Shown: positions 41,974 to 50,062 of the stretch, piece by piece
Layout of the letters: every line of letters begins with the position of its first letter
Position numbering within the stretch: position 1 is the first letter of the stretch
Assembly (NCBI GenBank): GCA_016177735.1
Contig: JACOUS010000021.1
Span: 1 to 64,000, forward strand
Length of the DNA: 64,000 nucleotides
Origin: Ignavibacteriales bacterium
Lineage (GTDB): Bacteria > Bacteroidota > Ignavibacteria > Ignavibacteriales > Melioribacteraceae
Reading direction: 5' to 3'
Made by a program: the position numbers and the translations under genes
The notes under the pieces: model-generated
Database searches by the model: none
Seen by the model: the letters and a program-made list of their open reading frames with translations, nothing else
What the model was told of the DNA's origin: nothing

Positions 41974-43849
41974 AGCTTGTCGGCTCCCTTTTCTTTGCGG
42001 GATTGCTTCTTGGAAATGAAATTTTTATTTCGGTGCCGCAGTTTTTTTCGCTTATAATTTCAAATTCGCCGCCAAGCAGTTTGGTTAATTTGTACGCAAC
42101 AGTCAGACCAAGCCCAACTCCTTCATACGGTCTCGTATATCCTTCCACCTCCTGGGTAAAAGGTGCGAGAAGTCTTTCAATCTGATTTTTTGCAATTCCA
42201 ATTCCGGAATCGGAAATAATTATGATTACTTTATCATCATTTAATTTCGAGCCGATATATACAAAACCGTCTTTGGTATATTTAATCGCGTTGTCGATCA
42301 GAACATCAACAATCCTTTCGAGTTTCACCCAATCGATTTCGACAACACATTCTTCATCGCAGAATTCGATTTTGAAATTTAGATTTTTAGCGGCGGCATC
42401 GTTCTGCCTTTTTTCATAAACCTTTTTTAATACTTGATTACAATTAAGATCGACTTTCTCTATTTCAACTTCGCCGGCTTCCAATTGAGAAACTTCAACA
42501 AGATTGGTAAACAGATTTAATGCACGCCCAAGCACTTCTTTCATCGAATGCATAATTTCTTTAATGGTAACATAATCTTGTGCCGCAAGACAGTCGTCCA
42601 GTATTTCCGAATAACCGATGATGCCGTTAAACGGCGTACGGATTTCGTGGGAAATATTTGCGAGGAAATCCGATTTCATTTTGTTCAACTGCATTTCTTT
42701 CAAATACCCTTTCTCAAGCTGTTCGCGGTAGCGCATTTCTTCGGTAACATCTTTCATCGTTATAATAAATATTTTGTTCGCCGCATCGTTTTCGGTAGTG
42801 CATGTTAATTTGCATAAATACTGCTGTTCAACAGTGTGCTTGTATGTGAATTCAATAAACTGCGGCTGATTTTTTATAAAATTTTCCGCTGCTTCTTGAA
42901 ACGCAGAAACAAGCCGGGGTGGAAGAAGTTTGTCTATCTGCAGAAGATGCAGTTTGGATTTATCGAGATTGAATATTTTACAGAAATTATCGTTGGCATT
43001 TTCAAACAAGAAGTACGATTGTGAATGTCTTAATATCAGCAGAAGATCGGAAATATTTTCTATGATTAGTTTTTGCTTTTTATCGGAACTCTCGATCAGA
43101 TTTTTTTGATAAATGTGCTCTGTTAAATTTGTTGCGCTTAATATCATGCACGGTTCAAGTTTATCATCTACAGAGAAAGGATTAAGCGTCAATTCCCAGT
43201 ACTCTGCCGATCCGCGTCTGTTAATTTGAGTTAATTTTTTCCATGGCATTTTCTTTTCGACGGCAAACACTAATTGTTCGTGCTCGTTGAAATCAAGATG
43301 TTCTCTCAGCAAATCTGCCAAACCGAGATTATATATGCTGTCTATTTCCTTCGAAAAAACTTCCTCGAACGAAGGTGTTGTGTACACAATTTTACTTTCA
43401 ATATCGGTAACAATTATCGGAACATTCCCGTGATCGAGTGCGCTGTGCAGAATATTTATTTTACGTTCAATTTTCTTTCTTTGATCTAAAGACTCGATAT
43501 TAATAAGCAGATATTGAACGGCATTGATAAAAATGCGTTCAACACTTATCTGATATAAAACATTTTCGGTGAAGCCGGGCATCGATAATATAATATCGGA
43601 AGTAAGATTGCGGTATTTTTTTTCGATAAATCCTTTTAATAAAAATAAAAGCTCGGAATTCGGGTTGAGTCTGTGAAGACTATCTTTTACGTAGAGGTTG
43701 AATAATTTGCCAAACGAATCATTGCAGTAAACAATATCAAATTCCAAATTAGCAACTACGAGCGCTTTATTATGGGGCAGTTCTTTATAACCGCGGAACT
43801 CTACAGATGAGTCACTCAAATAGTTCTGGTAATCGTATCTTCTATTCAT
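41966..43849 (-). CDS. PAS-domain sensor histidine kinase
   Basis: A protein of 627 residues with no membrane helix seen, so probably cytoplasmic. Three PAS-like segments (about 25-110, 130-235 and 260-370; VVANLEFDIVYCNDSF, VIVTDIESKIVYTTPSF) precede the histidine kinase core: FLANISHEIRTPFNGIIGYS with the phospho-acceptor His near 395, then VLIDNAIKYTKDGF (N box), ISDSGIGI (G1) and GVGLGLTVAYKL (G2). All catalytic boxes look intact. It lies 9 bp after a small unknown gene and overlaps the next gene by eight bases. No response regulator is in this operon, though several lie just upstream. Confidence 0.9.
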   Translation of the reverse strand: MNRRYDYQNYLSDSSVEFRGYKELPHNKALVVANLEFDIVYCNDSFGKLFNLYVKDSLHRLNPNSELLFLLKGFIEKKYRNLTSDIILSMPGFTENVLYQISVERIFINAVQYLLINIESLDQRKKIERKINILHSALDHGNVPIIVTDIESKIVYTTPSFEEVFSKEIDSIYNLGLADLLREHLDFNEHEQLVFAVEKKMPWKKLTQINRRGSAEYWELTLNPFSVDDKLEPCMILSATNLTEHIYQKNLIESSDKKQKLIIENISDLLLILRHSQSYFLFENANDNFCKIFNLDKSKLHLLQIDKLLPPRLVSAFQEAAENFIKNQPQFIEFTYKHTVEQQYLCKLTCTTENDAANKIFIITMKDVTEEMRYREQLEKGYLKEMQLNKMKSDFLANISHEIRTPFNGIIGYSEILDDCLAAQDYVTIKEIMHSMKEVLGRALNLFTNLVEVSQLEAGEVEIEKVDLNCNQVLKKVYEKRQNDAAAKNLNFKIEFCDEECVVEIDWVKLERIVDVLIDNAIKYTKDGFVYIGSKLNDDKVIIIISDSGIGIAKNQIERLLAPFTQEVEGYTRPYEGVGLGLTVAYKLTKLLGGEFEIISEKNCGTEIKISFPRSNPAKKREPTSYV

Positions 43850-43858
43850 AAGTTTAGA

Positions 43859-44494
43859 TTATCGGATTTCGATACTTTTGACTACAACTTCGCCCTCTTC
43901 TCGCCCGGTATTGTAAAAATTAACTTCTACAGAAAAATATTTTTCTATAAATTGAATTAGGCATGCATTGATGTATTCAAATTCTTCCTTAAGTAATTTT
44001 TTGTAATCCGATAAAAAAGAATCTATAGTTAATTTGTTAGTAATGGTATTTGGTTTTGTTATACCGGGTGCATTAAACTGTTCAAAAAAGTTAAATAGAG
44101 TTTCTAATTTTTTTTTACTGCCCGGTACAAATTTATTTCCGATGGGTGCCTTCAATGAAACCGAGACAAAAATTTCAGTTAAGTGCCCGTGAAAATTTTT
44201 TTCTACTTTGTAATCTACTGCCGGGTTATGATTTAATTCGTTTGGAAGAACTGCAGTTTCAAACTCAAAGCCGTCAATTTCAAAAACAAGATGAAGTTTT
44301 TCAGAATGCTTGTTTAACTTTTTTAATTTCCATCCAAGACTTGCAAGAAGAGAAGTTGCCGGCGATATACTGAGGTAATCATTGGAATGAATTTTCTGGT
44401 AACCGTGCGGTCCAAGTTTTTTATAATACTTCGGATTACCGCTTGATTTTCGATAATCTGTACCGGGGCTGATATTTACAACTTTTTCTAACAT
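43859..44494 (-). CDS. Protein of unknown function, first gene of a sigma-28 operon
   Basis: A protein of 211 residues, not recognised. Mixed alpha/beta: KLHLVFEIDGFEFETAVLP, GHLTEIFVSVSLKAP and a C-terminal VEVNFYNTGREEGEVVVKSI. No signal peptide or membrane segment is seen. It starts about 18 bp after the -10 of a near-consensus sigma-28 promoter (44512-44538) and is followed by a PAS kinase gene after 9 bp, so it is likely expressed with late flagellar genes. Confidence 0.7.
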   Translation of the reverse strand: MLEKVVNISPGTDYRKSSGNPKYYKKLGPHGYQKIHSNDYLSISPATSLLASLGWKLKKLNKHSEKLHLVFEIDGFEFETAVLPNELNHNPAVDYKVEKNFHGHLTEIFVSVSLKAPIGNKFVPGSKKKLETLFNFFEQFNAPGITKPNTITNKLTIDSFLSDYKKLLKEEFEYINACLIQFIEKYFSVEVNFYNTGREEGEVVVKSIEIR

Positions 44495-44511
44495 TCCTTC
44501 TCCTCTCCCTA

Positions 44512-44538
44512 TTATCGAAAGAAAAAAAGGAAACTTTA
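44512..44538 (-). promoter_or_regulatory. Near-perfect sigma-28 promoter
   Basis: On the minus strand TAAAGTTT, 11 bases, TTCGATAA: an exact FliA -35 box, exact spacing and a -10 differing at two of eight positions (TTCGATAA versus GCCGATAA). It lies between the end of the main flagellar operon and the unknown-function operon. Confidence 0.85.
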
Positions 44539-44541
44539 ATC

Positions 44542-45204
44542 CTAATCAATTTTCAGCATCCGGTTTTCATCTACATAATCTACCAATTGCGGATTCTGAA
44601 GATGAATCAACTCCTGAACAAATTTATGAATCCGGTCGGTTGATTCTTTCATAATCTTAATATCTTCGGATAACTTTTGTAAATCTTCACGGCTCAGTTC
44701 ATTTTCAATACTTTTTATTGAAAGTACGAGACTGCTCAACGGGTTATTAATTTTGTGCCCGATTGTACAAGCCATTTCTACAACTGCTCTGCTGTGCTCA
44801 ATACTTCTCAATTCATATTGCAAATTGTAAATGCGAACACCCGAACGGATACGGGCAAGCAATTCCTGATTTTCAATCGGCTTAACCAAAAAATCGTCCG
44901 CACCGATATCGAGCCCCATAATCCTATCTTTAAGTGAAGATCTTGCCGTTAAAATGATGTAATAAATTGTTTTGTACTTTTCGTCTCCTTTGAGAATATT
45001 GCACAAAGCTATGCCGTCCAAAACGGGCATAGTCCAATCAGCTAATATTACTTTCGGGCTAAAAGTTTTTAGGACCTCGAGTGCTTCTTCGCCGTTAACT
45101 GCAGTGGCAACTTCGTAGTTGCTTCTCGTCAAAAGTTTTTCCAGAATAAACCGGGTATCCTTTTCGTCTTCAACAACTAGCACTCTATCTTTTGCTGTCT
45201 GCAT
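44542..45204 (-). CDS. Response regulator receiver fused to a DHp-like helix domain
   Basis: A protein of 220 residues. The receiver domain (1-125) has VLVVEDEKDTRFIL, the phospho-acceptor Asp in VILADWTMPVLDG, T of LTARSS and K of DFLVKPIEN. The second part (about 140-205) looks like the dimerisation helices of a histidine kinase, VEMACTIGHKINNPLSSLVL with a His, but there is no ATPase domain after it. It could be a phosphotransfer protein or be phosphorylated by a partner kinase. The start overlaps the end of the upstream receiver gene by 28 bp. It is the last gene of the flagellar operon. Confidence 0.83.
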   Translation of the reverse strand: MQTAKDRVLVVEDEKDTRFILEKLLTRSNYEVATAVNGEEALEVLKTFSPKVILADWTMPVLDGIALCNILKGDEKYKTIYYIILTARSSLKDRIMGLDIGADDFLVKPIENQELLARIRSGVRIYNLQYELRSIEHSRAVVEMACTIGHKINNPLSSLVLSIKSIENELSREDLQKLSEDIKIMKESTDRIHKFVQELIHLQNPQLVDYVDENRMLKID

Positions 45205-45596
45205 AATAATCTATTCACCTTTCCGATTAATGTATCAAAACTAATAATTGGCTTTACCATCATATCATCAGCCATGCTTTCTTCAAGAATTTTAGCATTA
45301 CCAAAATTCGGTGTGTATGCTGTGATCAATAATATGGGTATGTTTAAGTTATAAAAATTCTTTTTAATATACTTTGATAAAGATAATCCGTCAATCTTCT
45401 GCGAATTAAAGTATGTGTTTTTTAGATTTATGTCCATTATTATAAGACTTACTTCGCCGTCAATAACACTTCTAATAATCTCATCGCCGTCTTCGGTAAC
45501 AAAAACATTATAACCAAGTTTACGGAATAATATTTTATAAAATTCTTGCAATAAGTGATCATCTTCAACAACCAATATTTTTTTTTCTTGAATCAT
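45177..45596 (-). CDS. Stand-alone receiver-domain response regulator
   Basis: A protein of 139 residues, a single receiver domain: KKILVVEDDHLLQEFYKILF, the acidic pair, the phospho-acceptor in LIIMDINLKN, LLITAYTPN and MMVKPIISFD. No output domain follows, so it works as a CheY-like or phosphorelay protein. It overlaps motB by four bases upstream and the REC-DHp gene by 28 bp downstream, which fixes it within one transcription unit. Partner kinase not known. Confidence 0.88.
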   Translation of the reverse strand: MIQEKKILVVEDDHLLQEFYKILFRKLGYNVFVTEDGDEIIRSVIDGEVSLIIMDINLKNTYFNSQKIDGLSLSKYIKKNFYNLNIPILLITAYTPNFGNAKILEESMADDMMVKPIISFDTLIGKVNRLLCRQQKIEC

Positions 45597-46393
45597 AGTG
45601 TGGAGTACCTCACTGTTATGCTGATTCTTCTGTTAAGAAAACTAAACGGATCTTTGGGGTCACGCAATCTTGTATCTGCAAACCCCCTTACTTCGTCAAT
45701 CTGTTTTTCGGAAACACCGCCGGTAACGAGTGCACGCTTGGCGGAATTAGCTCTGTCTGCACTCAATTCAAAATTCGAGTATCCGCTTCCATCGTTACCG
45801 TACTGTCTGGAATCAGTGTGACCTTCTACTATTATTTTATTTTTCATTTTTGCGAGCTCAAAACCAATCTTTTGAATCAGCCGCCGTGCTTCATGTTTTA
45901 GTTCGGATGTGCCTACCTCAAAAAATATATCGTTGGCAGAATCAATAAGCTCGATGCGCAAACCTTCTTTCACAATTTCAATTTTCACCTGATCCGATAA
46001 ATTCATAATCCCGGTATCATCGGAAAGTTCTTCCATCAACTTTTCCCCCATTTTTTCGAGTTCTTGTTTTTCCATCTCCATTTGCTGCATTTCTTCTTGC
46101 ATTTTTAGGTCAATCAGTTGTGGAGAAGTTCCTTCGAGAATATTTTTCCCTTTTGTTGAAAAGCCAACCGGGTCTTTAAAGTAACCGGCAACAGATTCTT
46201 TAACTTCTTCGTTTTGTGCAAGTACCCAAAGTACAATAAAGAGCGCCATCATCGCTGTAACGAAATCTGCATACGCAACTTTCCAAGCGCCGCCGTGATG
46301 ACCGCCGTGACCTTTTACAATTTTTTTTACAATCGGCAGTTGATCGTAATGCAGTTCGCCGGGCAGAGAATCTTGATTTTTTTGTTCGTCCAT
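45593..46393 (-). CDS. motB: Flagellar motor stator protein MotB (pair 1)
   Basis: A protein of 266 residues. A histidine-rich N-terminus (GHGGHHGGAW) leads into one membrane helix, WKVAYADFVTAMMALFIVLW, holding the ion-binding Asp of YAD. A plug-like segment and then an OmpA-like peptidoglycan-binding domain (about 145-266; VEGHTDSRQY, NFELSADRANSAKRALV) follow. MotB anchors the stator. It is co-transcribed with the motA 17 bp upstream. The start is fixed by the conserved N-terminus. Confidence 0.93.
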   Translation of the reverse strand: MDEQKNQDSLPGELHYDQLPIVKKIVKGHGGHHGGAWKVAYADFVTAMMALFIVLWVLAQNEEVKESVAGYFKDPVGFSTKGKNILEGTSPQLIDLKMQEEMQQMEMEKQELEKMGEKLMEELSDDTGIMNLSDQVKIEIVKEGLRIELIDSANDIFFEVGTSELKHEARRLIQKIGFELAKMKNKIIVEGHTDSRQYGNDGSGYSNFELSADRANSAKRALVTGGVSEKQIDEVRGFADTRLRDPKDPFSFLNRRISITVRYSTL

Positions 46394-46410
46394 TTTATTG
46401 CCCCGCTCCT

Positions 46411-47265
46411 TTATTTTTTACCACGAAGCGAATTTTCCAATTCCTGAAATGTAGGGCGTTCATCCGAAAAAATTGTACGTCTTGCCATTTCAGCGGCAAC
46501 AAATGGAGGATTCCCTTTTGCGTATGCAAGAATAAATGTTTTGATGATTTGTAAATCCTGAACTTTTTCTTCAATACCGTGTGCCATGTTCGCAGCAATG
46601 GGGTTAACAAATCCATAACTCAGCAACACTCCCAGGAATGTTCCAACAAGTGCAGCCGCCACGTGATGCCCTACAGCTTCAGCACCGTCGTTGATGGAGC
46701 CCATTGTTACGATAATACCGAGTACTGCCGCAACAATTCCGAGACCGGGAAGAGCATCACCGACACGTCCTATTGATTCGTGAATCGGTTTATTTTCCGT
46801 CTCAAATGTTTCTATTTCGGCATCCATCAAATTTTCAAGTTCGTGCGGAGGAACAGAACCGGCAAGCATTACTTTCATTGTATCGCAGAAAAAACTTTTT
46901 TTGTACGGGTCGCTCATTAAACTTTTTGCTTTAGAGAGTATGTCGCTTTTATCCGGGTCTTCAATATGCTTTTCAATTGCAAGCAAACCTTCTCTTTGTG
47001 CAGTCAAGAAAAGCGTACTGAATGCTCTAAGCATTTCTACATAATCTTCTTTAGTGATTTTGTGTGAACTGAATAGTTTCGGCAAAGCACCTACAATCTT
47101 TTTGATTAACGGAAGAGGGGCTGAAATTAATAAACTTCCTATAGTTGCGCCTCCTATTGTTACAAATTCGGAAATTTGTATCAATAGAACAAGATTGCCG
47201 CCTGCCATTGTAAATCCAGCAACAACCGAGATTAAGACTACCGCAATTCCAATAATTACAAACAT
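46411..47265 (-). CDS. motA: Flagellar motor stator protein MotA (pair 1)
   Basis: A protein of 284 residues with four membrane helices, starting MFVIIGIAVVLISVVAGFTM. The cytoplasmic loop (about 70-170) has the charged region that meets FliG, and the last two helices have VGDALPGLGIVAAVLGIIV and ALVGTFLGVLLSYGFV, as in the proton-type MotA (LafT) branch. It forms the ion channel with the downstream MotB. It follows the REC-Hpt gene with the same direction after 7 bp. Confidence 0.94.
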   Translation of the reverse strand: MFVIIGIAVVLISVVAGFTMAGGNLVLLIQISEFVTIGGATIGSLLISAPLPLIKKIVGALPKLFSSHKITKEDYVEMLRAFSTLFLTAQREGLLAIEKHIEDPDKSDILSKAKSLMSDPYKKSFFCDTMKVMLAGSVPPHELENLMDAEIETFETENKPIHESIGRVGDALPGLGIVAAVLGIIVTMGSINDGAEAVGHHVAAALVGTFLGVLLSYGFVNPIAANMAHGIEEKVQDLQIIKTFILAYAKGNPPFVAAEMARRTIFSDERPTFQELENSLRGKK

Positions 47266-47272
47266 GATTGAC

Positions 47273-47995
47273 CTATTTAGAGTTGAGAATTTCCAGCACT
47301 TCGAACTCGTTGATTAATAACTCACATTTATTTTCGATATCACTCCAATTAAGGTTAATATCGGATAGAATATATTCGCTCTCCGCACACATGTTCGATA
47401 TATTCGAATAACCGATCATACCGCTCGTACCTTTAATTTCATGAAGAACGGTTTTCAGCAAATCAGCATTACGGTTTTTAAGAGCAAATTTTATTGTTTC
47501 TTTCCGTTGGGGAAGACTCATTAAAAAATATTTTTTTAGTTGATTGTCGATCTCTTCCTTTTCGAGTTCCGTTAAGTAACGTGTCTTTCTTGCTTTCTCT
47601 AAAAAATCTTTGCCCATTACTTCATTGATACATTTATAGAGAACATCCTTGCTGAGCGGTTTTGAAAGAACTTTTACAGCACCGGCGTGCATAGCCGCAA
47701 GCACGTTATTTTTATCTGTGTGACCGCTTATTACAATCACGGGCAAATTTTTCAGGTCATCCAATATTTTAATAACCTTCAACATGCGGAGACCGTCAAG
47801 ATTCGGCATCATCAAATCAAGAAAAATCAGTTTGGGTTTATACTCAATTGCTTTTTGAATTCCTTCAAGTCCGTCGTTGCAAGTGATAACTTCAAGTTCA
47901 TATTCAGATAAAAAATTGCGGAGCGAGTTCCGTATAATATCGGAATCGTCTATTATAAGAATAGTAATTCTATCGCCGTAATAATCAGACATCAC
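47273..47995 (-). CDS. Response regulator with Hpt domain
   Basis: A protein of 240 residues. Receiver domain (8-130): TILIIDDSDIIRNSLRNFL, the phospho-acceptor in LIFLDLMMPNLDG, VIVISGHTD and VKVLSKPLSKD. A helical C-terminal part (150-240) holds HEIKGTSGMIGYSNI, the H-E-x-K-G pattern of a histidine phosphotransfer domain. Receiver plus Hpt suggests an intermediate in a phosphorelay. It lies between csrA (overlapping by four bases) and motA, so it may affect flagellar function. Confidence 0.88.
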   Translation of the reverse strand: MMSDYYGDRITILIIDDSDIIRNSLRNFLSEYELEVITCNDGLEGIQKAIEYKPKLIFLDLMMPNLDGLRMLKVIKILDDLKNLPVIVISGHTDKNNVLAAMHAGAVKVLSKPLSKDVLYKCINEVMGKDFLEKARKTRYLTELEKEEIDNQLKKYFLMSLPQRKETIKFALKNRNADLLKTVLHEIKGTSGMIGYSNISNMCAESEYILSDINLNWSDIENKCELLINEFEVLEILNSK

Positions 47996-48228
47996 TTTAC
48001 CTTCTTAATCTTATAGCCGGTGAGATCAATTTTATCATTTATACTTGCAAGCGATGCATCTACAGTATTTTGCTTAACTTTATGATAAACCTCACCGCGG
48101 TAAATTTGAATATCGCCGGGCGCAGAAATGCCGACCTTTACTTGATTATCGGACAAAGTCAAAATTTTTATAGTGATTTCGGTGCCGATTTTAATTTCTT
48201 CGTCTATTTTTCTTGTGAGTATTAACAT
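47992..48228 (-). CDS. csrA: Carbon storage/translation regulator CsrA
   Basis: A protein of 78 residues with the full CsrA sequence pattern: MLILTRKIDEEIKIGTEITI, KVGISAPGDIQIYRGEVYHK. The conserved L4, R6 and the GxxAPxxIxIxR strand are all present; the C-terminal tail is longer than usual, which is the form seen in FliW-bearing bacteria. CsrA binds GGA motifs and blocks translation; the flagellin leader here has two such motifs. It is 3 bp after fliW. Confidence 0.96.
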   Translation of the reverse strand: MLILTRKIDEEIKIGTEITIKILTLSDNQVKVGISAPGDIQIYRGEVYHKVKQNTVDASLASINDKIDLTGYKIKKVK

Positions 48229-48231
48229 GAT

Positions 48232-48621
48232 TCACTCTACGAATAAATTATAATAAAGAGAATATTTCTCGTTATCTAAAATTTTTTGATAACCGCTTTT
48301 TGCATCCTGATTGATATAAACCGGCGCTTTTAAGTTTATTGTTATTTTCAACGGGTCCGGGTTTAAAGTAACTATTCCGAATGCTTCGTGCTCTTCAACT
48401 TGCGGAAATGTGTCATCGAGCGCCCGCAAACCAAAGACCGGGAATGCAATTTCAGGCTTCTCGATCGAGTTGAGCCAATAGAAATAACTGTTCTCCGGTT
48501 TTATGAATACGAATTTTTTCAATTCTTCAAAACCGAAAGGTCCGTCGTCAAAAGTGAGAATGAGATCATCCTCAAATTCGATTTCACCGAATTGTTGTGT
48601 TTTTATTTTCATGTTGTTCAC
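48232..48621 (-). CDS. fliW: Flagellar assembly factor FliW
   Basis: A protein of 129 residues: KTQQFGEIEFEDDLILTFDD, GPFGFEELKKFVFI, FPVFGLRALDD and VTLNPDPLKITINLKAPVYI, all typical of FliW. FliW binds either flagellin or CsrA; free FliW removes CsrA from flagellin mRNA allosterically. It overlaps the upstream motB by four bases and precedes csrA by 3 bp, the common fliW-csrA pair. Confidence 0.95.
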   Translation of the reverse strand: MNNMKIKTQQFGEIEFEDDLILTFDDGPFGFEELKKFVFIKPENSYFYWLNSIEKPEIAFPVFGLRALDDTFPQVEEHEAFGIVTLNPDPLKITINLKAPVYINQDAKSGYQKILDNEKYSLYYNLFVE

Positions 48622-49427
48622 TTTAATATTACTATGTCCACTCTTCTATTTAATGCTCTTGTTTCAGATGTTTCGTTAGAAGCGATCGGGCGGTATTCTG
48701 CATAACCGACCACGGAAATTTTATCGGCAGACATTCCTTCGTACTGAATTAAATAATACGCAGTACCAAGTGCTCTATCAACCGATAAATGCCAGTTGGA
48801 AGGATACTGCTGTGTATTAATCGGGATATTATCCGTGTGCCCTTCTATTCTTATATCATTAGGAATATTTTTTATAACAACCGCCAAACGTTTTAAAACA
48901 AGTTTTGAAACTTCATTTAAACCGGCTCTGCCCGAATGAAACAAAATATCTTCAAGTATGTGAATGGTTACACCGCGTTCGTTTTCCTCCAAACGGATCG
49001 AGTTGGAGTAATTGTAATTAACGATAAGCTTATTCAGTTCGTCCGTTAATTTATGGCTCGGTTTGGGAATCACAACATTCTGTTGATTCAATGTTTTCAA
49101 TTCGGATTCACTTCCGAAAACATTTCCCAAAGCGGTAACTACACCTTTGTATTTTGTAACATCAATATTAGACATTGTATATAAGATAATAAACAACCCG
49201 AGCAGAAGCGTAATCAAATCTGCATAAGTAATCAGATAGCGGTCTTTATCGCCATCCTCATGAAATTGGGAATCTTCGGAGCCGGTTACCTGAGTTTGCC
49301 TAACTGGTCTTTTTGCGGAAGCATTCCTATTAATCGTGCCTTCATTATCGAAGGAATCTCTCCGCTCTGGAGTGTTAACACTCCCTCCAAAGATATCTCC
49401 ATCATATTCTTTTCCTCTGTATGACAT
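48618..49427 (-). CDS. motB: MotB-type stator protein (pair 2)
   Basis: A protein of 269 residues. A long charged N-terminus (about 60 residues) precedes one membrane helix DRYLITYADLITLLLGLFII with the ion-binding Asp, then an OmpA/MotB domain (about 160-269; IRIEGHTDNIPI, NWHLSVDRALGTAYYLI). The start at 49427 overlaps the end of the upstream motA by 142 bp in another frame. No later start codon lies before the conserved helix, so the overlap seems real. Confidence 0.9.
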   Translation of the reverse strand: MSYRGKEYDGDIFGGSVNTPERRDSFDNEGTINRNASAKRPVRQTQVTGSEDSQFHEDGDKDRYLITYADLITLLLGLFIILYTMSNIDVTKYKGVVTALGNVFGSESELKTLNQQNVVIPKPSHKLTDELNKLIVNYNYSNSIRLEENERGVTIHILEDILFHSGRAGLNEVSKLVLKRLAVVIKNIPNDIRIEGHTDNIPINTQQYPSNWHLSVDRALGTAYYLIQYEGMSADKISVVGYAEYRPIASNETSETRALNRRVDIVILK

Positions 49428-50062
49428 TGTTTTAATCTATCTGCTATTGGCAGCCAAATAATATTTGCACTGAATACACCCCAAAGGGTTGCTATAAAAG
49501 CTGTTGCTATATTTTTAATTAGTGAATTCGGGTCTGCGCCGGCATTTGCCAGCGTCATTATAAGTCCCATTACCGTTCCGATAATTCCCATCGTTGGTGC
49601 GTATCCCCCCATCTTTGCGAAAATAAAGATGTTGGAAAAATGTCTTTCTTGTGTTGCTTTCATTTCAAGTTGGGCAAGATTGTATAACAAATCCGGGTCG
49701 GTTCCGTCAATTGCGTACTTAGTCATTTTTTTTGTGAACATGTGCTGGAACTTTCCCAAATCTTTTTCGAGCGATAACAATCCTTCTTTTCTGGATTTGA
49801 TTGAAAGCTCGATAAAAGTGTCGATCACTTTTTTAATGTTGTAATCGCGTGGAAAATAAGCCAGCTTAATAAACGTGATAATCTTTGCTACTTTATCCAA
49901 TCCGAATCCGATTATAACTGCTGCAAAAGTTCCGCCGAAAACAATAATCAATGATGAAATTAAGAATAGAGCTTTTACCGAGCCGCCTTCCAAAAAGAAG
50001 GCGCCAAAAATGGAAAAGACACCGATAGTTAATCCCAGCAAAGTTCCGCTTTTCCGGATCAT
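49286..50062 (-). CDS. motA: MotA-type stator protein (pair 2)
   Basis: A protein of 258 residues, four membrane helices: GLTIGVFSIFGAFFLEGGSV, then a loop with SRKEGLLSLEKDL, and MGIIGTVMGLIMTLANAGAD plus ATLWGVFSANIIWLPI. The YAPTMGIIGTVMGLI helix resembles the MotP/PomA branch. The C-terminus keeps the conserved LEGVLTLQSGEIPS motif, which lies inside the overlap with motB. The start overlaps the flgL stop by four bases. Confidence 0.92.
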   Translation of the reverse strand: MIRKSGTLLGLTIGVFSIFGAFFLEGGSVKALFLISSLIIVFGGTFAAVIIGFGLDKVAKIITFIKLAYFPRDYNIKKVIDTFIELSIKSRKEGLLSLEKDLGKFQHMFTKKMTKYAIDGTDPDLLYNLAQLEMKATQERHFSNIFIFAKMGGYAPTMGIIGTVMGLIMTLANAGADPNSLIKNIATAFIATLWGVFSANIIWLPIADRLKQCHTEEKNMMEISLEGVLTLQSGEIPSIMKARLIGMLPQKDQLGKLR

